From Prevotella koreensis (GTDB lineage Bacteria; Bacteroidota; Bacteroidia; Bacteroidales; Bacteroidaceae): 64,000 bases of DNA. The notes under the pieces are model-generated. The model ran no database searches. It was not told the DNA's origin and saw only the letters and a program-made list of their open reading frames with translations. Location: NCBI RefSeq assembly GCF_003977605.1, contig NZ_RYYU01000001.1, positions 375,175-439,174 on the forward strand. The letters are read 5' to 3'. Positions 16,119 through 24,598 of the stretch are shown one piece after another. Both the position numbers and the translations under genes were made by a program. Numbering within the stretch: the stretch's first letter is position 1; each line of letters opens with the position of its first letter.

Positions 16119-19100
16119 TTATTTTACATTAAGTTTTACGCTTGTTACGATACCATTATCGGCAATAGTCTTTACGATATATAGTCCGGCAGGCATGTTA
16201 AGTTTTGTTGTTCTGCTGACTTCTGCGTTAATCTTCTTTATCAACTTGCCATCTGCAGTGTATATGTCTGCGTTCTTAATATCTTCATTGAAAGTTATTA
16301 TTCCGGTGTTGGAATCGAAAGAGAAGTTCTTTCCTGCAACATAGACATTGTTTGTTATGCCCGTTGTCTTGTTCTGAATACCGAGATACAGAACAGGAGC
16401 AGACTGGTATGTCTGGGAACCAAATTGAGAGAAAGGAGCATTTCCTCCGTATTCCAGCGAGCGGTTGATATTCGAGGTGCTACCCCATGAATTGAACACT
16501 TTGTAGAGTGCACAGAAAGCGAGTTCGGAAGGAACGGCACCGGTCTTATCGAACACTACTATCAGATTCTTCGTGTTGTCATACTCAAACGGTGTCTGAA
16601 GATTGAACGAAAGGACGTTCTCCGTACCCGGCTCAAGAGTGAATGTTCCGTCATATACAAGTGTAAGTTTTTCTTCATCCAACCAGTCGTACAAATCAGT
16701 GAACTTGGTAAGGTCGGTATGTGCGAGGTAAATCTTCACATCAAACGGATCTGTCCTGTCGGTAAGGTTGCTGTTAGGTGTATAGACATAGCCAAGGCGT
16801 TTGATTTCACAACCTTTTTCTGCATTTATTTCGGATGCATAGTAAACACTTTGTGTACGCTCGTATTTGTCGCAGTTCATAGACGGACCGTGAGTGTCTT
16901 GACCCTCGTCCTTGCCGCTGGTAACAACATTTGTCCATGGAGTGGTTCCTTCCGGAGCCACATAGATATGAGCAACAGCGGTTGTGTCATTGCTGTTATC
17001 TTGATCGCCTTCAAGTTCCACCACACCGTAGAAATCGAACAGACCGTCCTTTGTAGGATTGAATTTCACCTGAACATCTGCTGTTTCGCCGGATTTCAAT
17101 TCTGGAACTTCCTTTGTCTCGCCAACGAGTGTATGTGTACCTTCGTCGTTGCAATATATCTTTATACCGTACTTACTTTGGGTCTTGGATCCCACATTGC
17201 GCACCTTTACCGTGCACTTATTATCATACGCCACAACGGCTTCCTTTATATTATCAATAGAGAATGCCTTCAGGTCGTTTTCGGCTACATAGTCAACATT
17301 CAGCCCGTAAAGTCTGAAATTGTTATATGCTTTGTGTGTAGCAACCTGCAATCCGTAATAATAAGTATCGGTAGTAGGAGCCGTGAACATGTCCTCGTAC
17401 ACCACGCGGTGGTACATCTCAGGATATAAAAGGTTTTTCTCTTCCTTTATTACAGTTGCATCGGTAAGATCTTCGCCATTCTTGCCGACAGAGATTTTCA
17501 GGTCGAATTCCGTATCCCTCTGGTGTACATAGAAATCTGTAGTTATACGATAAGTCTTGCCTGCTTCAAGTTTAAGAGGAGGTGAAGTGAGGAAGCCATC
17601 TGCTTCCTGATAGTTGCTGTAACCTATCATACATTTCGAATCTTCGTCATAACCTCCGCAATAGTAGAAATATATAGGATGGTTGGTCGGAGAATACCAA
17701 CGATTGGCATCATCCTGATTATCAAATCTCAGATTGATTGGTGTAGTCAAGGCACTACCTGCCATGATACCTTCCGATTCTGCTATTTCACCTTCTCCTA
17801 CCGAGTTCTTTGCTTGGATTTTATAAGAGTATTTCTGCTGATCGCCCAAAGTGTTGTCTGTATAGGTAGTAGCGTTTAAGTCTGTAGCAACAACCACGTT
17901 GTCCGGAAGCCTTGTCAAGGTATATGTAAGTTCCGCCTCTTTGATATAGCCATTGTTAAGTCCCTTGGTTGGAGTTTCCCATGACAGTTCTATGCCTGTT
18001 CCTTTCTTTTTAATCTGAATGTTTTGTACAGCCCCGGGAACATCAAGACCCATATAGCAGCGGATGCTGTCGGGTACACCTTTTTCACCATTTGCGTTTG
18101 ATGCCACTACATAGTAGGTGTTTATGCCTTCATTAGGATTGTTGTCAACCCACTGCATGGCTTCTCCCATTTTGTTAAGAGCCGGTATTGTGGCCAAGAG
18201 GTCGGCATTGGTTGCCGAGAGAAAAGTTTCTGTCGGTGTCAGTTCGGTTGTAGCAATGTTCTGCTTCTTACGATAAATGAGCACTTCTTTCATTTCCGTG
18301 AGAGGAGTTCTATCCCATGCCTTGGTCGGGTTAGTCCATTTGATGGTGTCAACCATGAGACCGCTTATATCGGCTTGTGCATCTATATTGGAAACCTGTG
18401 CCGGTGCTTTGGCATTTTCGGCTGTCATATAAGGAATACATAGTCCTACAAATGAGTTGCCCTGATGGAACCATGACTTTGGAGTATATATACCGGTCTC
18501 TGTATTTACTGTGTAGATGGTTGTTGCTCCATAGCGACCAACCGGTATCCAGTAAAGATCTCCGGTAGTATGGTTGAAACTCATAGTTCCGAAATAATAC
18601 ATAAGGAATGATTCTCCCCATTCGCTCTTGCACTCAATGGGTGCGCCGGATATGTTGAAATCGCTGTCGAATTTCACGAGTTCCGTTCCAACTGTAGTTG
18701 GGTCGTCCTCGCTTTTTGCTTTCGGGCGTACCATATAGCAATCGCCGTTATAGTCGAAGCATAAATTATAATAGACCCTGTCCATTATTTTTACTTTGTT
18801 GAACTTACCGGTATTCTTATTTATGGTAAAAAGTACCGAAAAGCCAACTGTCACTTCTTCGCCATTGATGGTTTGTGTCTCATAATCTTTACCTAAGGCA
18901 TAAATGCTCTTTGTTTTATTGTCGTATGCCATAGTATATACATCATGCCCGCTATACCAGTATTGCTTCTCGGCATCTGAGAATTTGTAAATATTTGTCG
19001 TATCACCATTCGCCACGTTCATCTTGGCAAAAGCAACAGGGAAGATACTGTATGTGAAAGACTCGTTAAAAATAGCATAATAGTCTTTGCCGTCGTAAGC

Positions 19101-19421
19101 ACCGCATAAAAGACCGTGTTGCTGAGTCTGGTCGTTTGCGGGGGTGAAGTTCTTTATGGTTATCAGGTCAGACGCATTGCCTGTTCTGAATTTTACCCAT
19201 CTGCGTTTTTTATTCTCACTTTTAAACTGTCCGACATACATTGTAACTCCTTTAGTCTTGTCATCAATCGCCTGTGGAGTACGATATGGTATCTGCGGAG
19301 CAGATTTTAAAATTGATTCGCCCCAAGATGATAAGGGGAACTCTTTCGCATTTACCTGCCCGGAAGCCGGTAATACGGACATTAGTGCAAGCACAAGGCT
19401 TGTCAGATAGAAATGTTTCAT
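16119..19421 (-). CDS. Large secreted surface protein with Fn3-like domains and T9SS-type tail
   Basis: An 1100-residue exported protein. The signal peptide is about 1-25 (ends SGQVNA). A propeller-like segment (about 70-330) is followed by two fibronectin type III-like repeats (about 335-590), a jelly-roll or cleaved-adhesin-like region (about 590-720), a CARDB-like domain (about 725-820), another beta domain, and a type A sorting tail (YTADGKLIKKINA, then MPAGLYIV). Such architectures belong to T9SS-exported adhesins or peptidase-associated proteins; no catalytic motif was seen. It is first of three leftward genes, 3 bp before the next. Confidence 0.75.
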   Translation of the reverse strand: MKHFYLTSLVLALMSVLPASGQVNAKEFPLSSWGESILKSAPQIPYRTPQAIDDKTKGVTMYVGQFKSENKKRRWVKFRTGNASDLITIKNFTPANDQTQQHGLLCGAYDGKDYYAIFNESFTYSIFPVAFAKMNVANGDTTNIYKFSDAEKQYWYSGHDVYTMAYDNKTKSIYALGKDYETQTINGEEVTVGFSVLFTINKNTGKFNKVKIMDRVYYNLCFDYNGDCYMVRPKAKSEDDPTTVGTELVKFDSDFNISGAPIECKSEWGESFLMYYFGTMSFNHTTGDLYWIPVGRYGATTIYTVNTETGIYTPKSWFHQGNSFVGLCIPYMTAENAKAPAQVSNIDAQADISGLMVDTIKWTNPTKAWDRTPLTEMKEVLIYRKKQNIATTELTPTETFLSATNADLLATIPALNKMGEAMQWVDNNPNEGINTYYVVASNANGEKGVPDSIRCYMGLDVPGAVQNIQIKKKGTGIELSWETPTKGLNNGYIKEAELTYTLTRLPDNVVVATDLNATTYTDNTLGDQQKYSYKIQAKNSVGEGEIAESEGIMAGSALTTPINLRFDNQDDANRWYSPTNHPIYFYYCGGYDEDSKCMIGYSNYQEADGFLTSPPLKLEAGKTYRITTDFYVHQRDTEFDLKISVGKNGEDLTDATVIKEEKNLLYPEMYHRVVYEDMFTAPTTDTYYYGLQVATHKAYNNFRLYGLNVDYVAENDLKAFSIDNIKEAVVAYDNKCTVKVRNVGSKTQSKYGIKIYCNDEGTHTLVGETKEVPELKSGETADVQVKFNPTKDGLFDFYGVVELEGDQDNSNDTTAVAHIYVAPEGTTPWTNVVTSGKDEGQDTHGPSMNCDKYERTQSVYYASEINAEKGCEIKRLGYVYTPNSNLTDRTDPFDVKIYLAHTDLTKFTDLYDWLDEEKLTLVYDGTFTLEPGTENVLSFNLQTPFEYDNTKNLIVVFDKTGAVPSELAFCALYKVFNSWGSTSNINRSLEYGGNAPFSQFGSQTYQSAPVLYLGIQNKTTGITNNVYVAGKNFSFDSNTGIITFNEDIKNADIYTADGKLIKKINAEVSRTTKLNMPAGLYIVKTIADNGIVTSVKLNVK

Positions 19422-19895
19422 TGTTATTTTTATTAGGTTTTTAAATTAAAGAATTAGATTCTTAGTATCTCAAGATATTTTAATGTTAATATTGTCAGTG
19501 TCGCAAAGGTACGGATAAGTGTTACCTATTATATTATTATATATAAGGTAAACCCTTAGTCTGTCCTTCTCGTTTTTCAATAATGGTACTTGTATGTAGT
19601 AAGTATCATTGACCATGTTAAAACACACATTTTTTTATTATATCAGGTACTGATAATAGTTAATTCGCTGCAAAGATATATTTTTTTTTTTATATTTGAT
19701 TGCTTTTTTCAAAAAAAAATGTATCTTTGCAGCGAAAAATACAAGAAAGTACCTTTAATGTTGATAAATAGGCTCTGATTCATGGTACTTCATTTTACCA
19801 TGGCGAGGCTTATACGGAAACATCGGGGCATTTCGGTAGAAGCATGAATGTTTATATTATAATTAACTTTTATCAAAGATCAAACTTTAAATCTT
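19422..19895. promoter_or_regulatory. Divergent regulatory region between secreted-protein genes
   Basis: A 474-bp AT-rich gap. Besides the paired -7 elements at 19664-19736, the pentamer GGTAC (or GTACC) recurs near 19586, 19645, 19747 and 19785, inside GGTACTT/AGTACCT contexts, which may be regulator sites. A second -7-like string lies near 19509 on the reverse strand (TACCTTTG). No small gene was seen. Confidence 0.5.
19664..19736. promoter_or_regulatory. Divergent promoter pair inside a 15-bp perfect inverted repeat
   Basis: TTCGCTGCAAAGATA (19664-19678) is the exact reverse complement of TATCTTTGCAGCGAA (19722-19736), 43 bases apart. Each arm holds a -7 element TATCTTTG facing outward. 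Rightward, ATTG (19699-19702) lies 19 bases upstream of TATCTTTG (19722-19729), a good promoter for the gene at 19896. The leftward copy lacks a clear -33 element. Confidence 0.65.
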
Positions 19896-21995
19896 ATGCG
19901 TAATTTTACAAGAAAAATGATTTTGGCAGGTGCATTCAGCATCTCGCTGTTGCCTGTCGGAGCACAGTCATGTGACAGGACAATCAATCAAAAACCTGCT
20001 GGTATTAAGCAGACGGTAAAGAACTCACCACGTTTCAAGAAGGCTGTCAATCCTTTCGATTATGGCACAGAGGTCGTGGTTGTCACGGAGGACTTTTCCA
20101 AGTTCACTACGGGAACACCGGATAATCCTGACTTCGAAACAGTTATCAACTACAAGAATGATGACAATGCCTGGATTAATATGCTTAACGATTTCACGCA
20201 CATGCCGGGCTGGGGCTCGCATAATGCATATTCAGCAGGTGGCACACTGTTCCTTCAAGCAGACGGAAAGAACACACAGGGACAGTTGAACACTCCGATG
20301 CTTAACGTGGGACAATATCAGGGCATCAGCTTCATATCGTTCAAGGCACGTGTGCAGGAAGGTAAACCGACAGCAAAATACGTCCTACTTGAGGCTGCGG
20401 AAACTTACAATATGGCTCCTTCGTGGTCTTTTCTTGGTAACACAATGTTGCCGGAAATCACATCCGAGTGGCAAACATTCGAATACATGTTCTATGGCGG
20501 CGGTGGTTACACGTTGTTTAATATTGTGGCGATGGACGCATCCATCCTTGTCGATGACGTGAAAGTTTACCAGATAAACCAATATACAGGTACACCGACA
20601 CCAATGAAGCATTTCAATTACATGGGAAATGATGACTATACCGCACAGTTCGACCTGAAATGGAGCAAGGTGCCTGAGGCAGATTCCTACATCCTCAATG
20701 TTTACCAGAAAGACGAACAGGGTGACATTGTCAATAAATTGATGGAGAATGTTGTTTGTACTGACACTGTGAAAACCGTGACGGGTGCACATTCGGGCGA
20801 TATATATTACTATACCGTGAGTTCAAAGAAAGGCGGACACGTTTCTTTCCCATCTGCAGAAATGGAGATAAAGGACGTGGCTGCACCATTCCTGAAGCCT
20901 GTAGGTCAAATAAATGACGGAAAATACACAGCCGAGTGGGACAGTGTTCCGGCAGCCGAACGTTTCAACTATATCAGTTACTATCAACGTAAGGCAGAAC
21001 AAAATGGAACTTTCAACATATCCGACCTTAATCTCGTAGGTTTGAAATATAACAATGGTAAAGAAGTAGAATTCTCAACCACCAATCCCGACACTCATGT
21101 ATATGACGAAGGCACTGTAGATGGACTTTCGCAGGCAGGATGGATTATGAAGAACTATGCGGTATATAAAGATGCATTGACATTCGACGCATTCCACTAC
21201 ATATACAACCATCGTGACGCAGGTATGATTTCACCGGAGATGGATTTGTCAAAGAATGGAGGAAAAATCAACATTTCTCTTAGAGCTAGTGCAGAAGAAG
21301 GAACTTATTGGGATGTCAACAATGTGGAACACAAGGGATATGCACAGTGTGCAATAGCTCTCTTCACCTATGATGCAGAATATGGCAACTATGTACAGTC
21401 TGAGTTGGTATATCCCGGCAACGTGACGAATGTATGGCAGGACTTCAACTGTCAACTGACAAAGGGTACTGAGCGCTCTATAATAGGATTTTATGCCGTA
21501 TCGTTCCCGTCAAACCTCTATCTTGCCAGTCTGAAAATCGACCAAGACTACAAGACGGGTGAAACATTCAACGATCCGTTCTTCTACGGAAGATGGTTAG
21601 ACAAGAGAGAGGTTGAAGTAATCATTCCGCAAAAGGCTGACACCAAAGACATCTACCACCGCGTACAGTCTGTAAGAGTAAAGGCTCAAGACCAGCAAAG
21701 CGTATCACGCATAGAAAGTGATTTCTCTACTCTGGAATATGTAGGTGTCGGAACATACAATCCAACATTGGGAATCGAGTCGTCAAAGGTTGGATTCTCC
21801 GGTGCAACGGTTAAGTTCGCAGGCGATAACATTGTTATCAACAATCCTCGCAACGAGTCGGTTGTCATTTATCAAACCAACGGAAGCATCGTTTATTCTG
21901 ACAACAGTAAGTCCTCAACCATTACAATACCGGTACCTGCTCATGGCGCATATATTGTAAAAGTGGGTAAACAGTCAATCAAATTGACTATGTAA
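19896..21995 (+). CDS. Secreted protein with T9SS-type C-terminal tail
   Basis: A 699-residue exported protein. The signal peptide is about 1-24 (MRNFTRKMILAGAFSISLLP, then VGAQS). Two jelly-roll/carbohydrate-binding-like segments (about 60-230 and 400-560) flank a fibronectin type III-like repeat (about 240-330). The end (VVIYQTNGSIVYSDN, then HGAYIVKVG) has the type A sorting-domain pattern. No catalytic motif is visible. It faces away from the 1100-residue protein across a shared promoter region, suggesting linked expression. Confidence 0.72.
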   Translation: MRNFTRKMILAGAFSISLLPVGAQSCDRTINQKPAGIKQTVKNSPRFKKAVNPFDYGTEVVVVTEDFSKFTTGTPDNPDFETVINYKNDDNAWINMLNDFTHMPGWGSHNAYSAGGTLFLQADGKNTQGQLNTPMLNVGQYQGISFISFKARVQEGKPTAKYVLLEAAETYNMAPSWSFLGNTMLPEITSEWQTFEYMFYGGGGYTLFNIVAMDASILVDDVKVYQINQYTGTPTPMKHFNYMGNDDYTAQFDLKWSKVPEADSYILNVYQKDEQGDIVNKLMENVVCTDTVKTVTGAHSGDIYYYTVSSKKGGHVSFPSAEMEIKDVAAPFLKPVGQINDGKYTAEWDSVPAAERFNYISYYQRKAEQNGTFNISDLNLVGLKYNNGKEVEFSTTNPDTHVYDEGTVDGLSQAGWIMKNYAVYKDALTFDAFHYIYNHRDAGMISPEMDLSKNGGKINISLRASAEEGTYWDVNNVEHKGYAQCAIALFTYDAEYGNYVQSELVYPGNVTNVWQDFNCQLTKGTERSIIGFYAVSFPSNLYLASLKIDQDYKTGETFNDPFFYGRWLDKREVEVIIPQKADTKDIYHRVQSVRVKAQDQQSVSRIESDFSTLEYVGVGTYNPTLGIESSKVGFSGATVKFAGDNIVINNPRNESVVIYQTNGSIVYSDNSKSSTITIPVPAHGAYIVKVGKQSIKLTM

Positions 21996-22068
21996 TTTGA
22001 ATGTTTTCCCGGTACGCGACAGTGTACAAAAGGTAAAGAAGTACTTCGCTACCGGCGGAAATCATAAT

Positions 22069-22118
22069 GAGCCATCTGCAAAATCAACCGATTTTGCAGA
22101 TGGCTCTGACTTTTTACA
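22069..22118 (+). terminator. Terminator of the rightward secreted-protein gene
   Basis: A 17-bp perfect stem GAGCCATCTGCAAAATC (22069-22085) / GATTTTGCAGATGGCTC (22090-22106) with an AACC loop, followed by TGACTTTTT. Confidence 0.92.
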
Positions 22119-22136
22119 CTATTCTTTAGTATTATT

Positions 22137-22215
22137 GTTCGCTAAACAAGATATTCCTCCATACAACCCACTTGAATGCCAAGAGTTGTTTGGAGGAATA
22201 TCTTGTTTAGCGAAC
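22137..22215. repeat. 25-bp perfect inverted repeat around a nested hairpin
   Basis: The arms at 22137-22161 (GTTCGCTAAACAAGATATTC and on) and 22191-22215 are perfect reverse complements over 25 bases. The 29-base loop itself can fold through ACAAC and GTTGT. It lies between convergent genes, 20 bases beyond the stop of the leftward lipoprotein, and could end that transcript (T-rich after the stem on the reverse strand). It is far longer than needed for a terminator. Confidence 0.8.
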
Positions 22216-22235
22216 TGTAATATCTTGTTTTGTTT

Positions 22236-22877
22236 TTATCTCATCAAATCGAATCCCATACGCACGCTTGATATGTATTTTCCTAAGTCTCCTAATGATG
22301 ATATTGCGCTGTTGCCGCTCTTCAAGGAGATGATTTGCAGAACGTCAAGCAGTTTTTTTGAATCGAAAACCAGGCTGATGCCTTGCGCGTTGCGTACCAC
22401 ATAGCCTTTTGCTGAGAATAACATGCTATTGAAAACGATTGAACCGTCTTCAGGATTGTAGGTGTAAGTGCCTTCAAGTGGCAGCCCTGCAATTTTCGCA
22501 CTGAATGATTTGTCCTTCCTGAATGAGAACGATGTGTTGTAACTATTTATCCCAACCTTTGAGAAAGTCTTCTCCAACTCGTTCTCAATGCTCTTTGCAG
22601 CGACTTCACCTCCGGCCTGTGCGAGTAGTTTGCTGCTTGTGAATGCGCATCCCGGCGACTCGTATCGCCATGTGCCTAACAGTTCTTCCTCGGTTATTTT
22701 CGACGCACCAATCACGTTGTAGATAATGTTTGTTATTGTCTCAGTGTCGGTTGCCGCATTGATAATGCTGCCAATGGCACCGTCTGCGTTTGTGATATTT
22801 GCCAAATCCTTGCCCCCTAATCCGCAACTACTAAGCAAAACGGCTGCAGAGAACAAATAAACACCTTTCTTTTTCAT
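22236..22877 (-). CDS. DUF4923-type lipoprotein
   Basis: A 213-residue predicted lipoprotein. The signal ends in VLLSSCG, with Cys18 as the lipidation site. The body contains LLGTWRYESPGCAF near residue 70 and a lipocalin-like strand pattern (GTYTYNPEDGSIVF), as in the DUF4923 family of Bacteroidetes. No function is known for the family. It is likely an envelope protein and is flanked downstream by a long inverted repeat. Confidence 0.7.
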   Translation of the reverse strand: MKKKGVYLFSAAVLLSSCGLGGKDLANITNADGAIGSIINAATDTETITNIIYNVIGASKITEEELLGTWRYESPGCAFTSSKLLAQAGGEVAAKSIENELEKTFSKVGINSYNTSFSFRKDKSFSAKIAGLPLEGTYTYNPEDGSIVFNSMLFSAKGYVVRNAQGISLVFDSKKLLDVLQIISLKSGNSAISSLGDLGKYISSVRMGFDLMR

Positions 22878-22952
22878 AGCTGTAACTTTTTAAAATAATT
22901 AATGAATTGATTTAATAACTAAAATTTCTGTATTGTAAAATTTTATAGTGAG

Positions 22953-23594
22953 TTATCTTGTTAGTTCCTTTTCTTCGGAATATATCCTCTCGAAGACCTC
23001 TCGAAGCATGGTCTTGTTTTCGATAAGCGTTCTTATTCCTTTCAAATTTTTCTCGTTTGGCGAGCCGGGAATCCATAATTTTATGTATCCGTTCTGAGAA
23101 TACTTGTTCTCAAGATGTTCGCAAAATCGGTTCCATTGCCCGTCTTTTTCGAGTTCCGGATAGTTTGAAATGCCGAACTGTATTGTTCGTCTGAATACTG
23201 TTTCCGGTGTTAGGTCGCGGTCTGCTTCGGCAACAATCTTTCCGTAGATGCTGCGCGGGGCGTGGCTTGCCGAGGCGCGATGATCCTCCACCGCCTCTTT
23301 CATTATCTTGATTTTATCGGCCGAGAACCATTTCTTCAGACGTGCGTCTGCCGCGAGAATCTTGCCTCCCGTGATGTGGTGTATCGCTCGTGGTCCTTCA
23401 AGTCCGAGATCATGGTAGGCTGCTATGGTGTACGCCATGTCAATGTCGGCTCCCATTTTGCGTGCTATTTCGAGTGAACGCCTGACTATGTTTGTCACAT
23501 GTTCCATGTTATGCGCTTTGTCAAACGTGGCATACCGTGGCAGAATGTTCTTTTCGATAAACTCCATCAGGTCAAGGCTGACGTTATTGTTCAT
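22953..23594 (-). CDS. HD-domain phosphohydrolase
   Basis: A 213-residue HD-superfamily protein. H27 (AHNMEHV), the HD pair in AAYHDLGLEG (about 57-66) and a later conserved Asp (AEADRDL) give the metal-binding H...HD...D pattern. The substrate is not readable; relatives act on nucleotides or phosphoesters. It diverges from menA across overlapping promoters. Confidence 0.78.
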   Translation of the reverse strand: MNNNVSLDLMEFIEKNILPRYATFDKAHNMEHVTNIVRRSLEIARKMGADIDMAYTIAAYHDLGLEGPRAIHHITGGKILAADARLKKWFSADKIKIMKEAVEDHRASASHAPRSIYGKIVAEADRDLTPETVFRRTIQFGISNYPELEKDGQWNRFCEHLENKYSQNGYIKLWIPGSPNEKNLKGIRTLIENKTMLREVFERIYSEEKELTR

Positions 23595-23615
23595 AATGAA
23601 AAAAGTCCGAATTAT

Positions 23616-23651
23616 TTTGCAAATATATATATTTGTTTTTAATTTTGCAAA
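23616..23651. promoter_or_regulatory. Interlocking divergent promoters of the HD protein and menA
   Basis: Rightward: TTTG (23616-23619), 20-base spacer, TAATTTTG (23640-23647), about 48 bases before menA. Leftward on the reverse strand: TTTG (23651-23648), 20-base spacer, TATATTTG (23627-23620), about 25 bases before the HD gene. Each -33 element abuts the other promoter's -7 element, so the two occupy the same 36 bp. Confidence 0.7.
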
Positions 23652-23695
23652 TATTTATATAGAGAATGTTATCTTTTCGGATTTAATACCCAAGT

Positions 23696-24598
23696 ATGAA
23701 AGACAGCAATATAAAGAAAAATTCAGTGCGTGCATGGCTTCTTGCCGCACGTCCCAAGACCCTTGCCGGGGCTGCGGTGCCGGTGATGATAGGACTCTCG
23801 CTTGCATATACCGACCTGCGTTCTGCCGGTACGTTCGATTGGCTGCCTGCCTTGCTGTGTGTGCTTTTTGCTTTTGTTATGCAGATTGATGCCAATTTCA
23901 TTAACGACTACTTTGATTTCGTGCGTGGTAATGATGACGAGACACGGCTCGGACCTAAGCGGGCATGCTCGCAGGGGTGGATAAGCGGTGGTGCAATGAG
24001 GGTCGCAATAGCCGTGACAACGGCCTTGGCATGCCTCACAGGACTCCCTTTGATATTCTTCGGAGGACTTGAGATGATACTCATCGGCATATTATGCGTT
24101 GTTTTCTGCTTTCTCTACACCACTCATTTGAGTTATGTCGGAATGGGAGATGTGCTGGTGGTGGTGTTCTTTGGTTTCGTTCCGGTTTGTATTCCTTATT
24201 ATATTGAGACTCATACGCTGACTGTTCAGGCTGCAATGGCATCGCTTGCGTGCGGTCTTGTGATAGACACGTTGCTCGTGGTGAACAATTATCGTGACAT
24301 TGAGAACGACCGGCGTGCAGGCAAGATGACCATCTGTGTGCGTATGGGAGCCGCCAAGAGTAGGACTTTTTATCTGTTTCTCGGTTTCATCGCATTCCTG
24401 ATTGGGGGATTTTATATCGTCGGAGGTTATTTGCTTGCCGCCATCGTGCCACTACCTTACCTGCTTTTGCATTACTTTACATACAGTAACATGGTGAAGA
24501 TAGGGTCGGGGAAGGCTCTTAACTCGGTTCTCGGAGAAACGGCTCGCAATATGTTCGTTTATGGAATGCTTGTTTCGTTGGGTATTCTTCTTTCTTAA
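23696..24598 (+). CDS. menA: 1,4-dihydroxy-2-naphthoate polyprenyltransferase
   Basis: A 300-residue UbiA-superfamily membrane enzyme with about eight or nine hydrophobic helices. The first Asp-rich motif NDYFDFVRGNDDE (about 67-79) and the second NNYRDIENDRRAGK (about 198-211) bind the prenyl diphosphate through magnesium. MenA prenylates DHNA in menaquinone synthesis. Menaquinone is the expected acceptor for the Nuo complex later in the window. Its last 4 bases overlap the converging porin gene. Confidence 0.88.
   Translation: MKDSNIKKNSVRAWLLAARPKTLAGAAVPVMIGLSLAYTDLRSAGTFDWLPALLCVLFAFVMQIDANFINDYFDFVRGNDDETRLGPKRACSQGWISGGAMRVAIAVTTALACLTGLPLIFFGGLEMILIGILCVVFCFLYTTHLSYVGMGDVLVVVFFGFVPVCIPYYIETHTLTVQAAMASLACGLVIDTLLVVNNYRDIENDRRAGKMTICVRMGAAKSRTFYLFLGFIAFLIGGFYIVGGYLLAAIVPLPYLLLHYFTYSNMVKIGSGKALNSVLGETARNMFVYGMLVSLGILLS

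Noticed and set aside
24595..24598. 4-base overlap of the convergent menA and porin genes as a regulatory feature
   Set aside because: Short convergent overlaps are common and no terminator or antisense feature was seen to support more.
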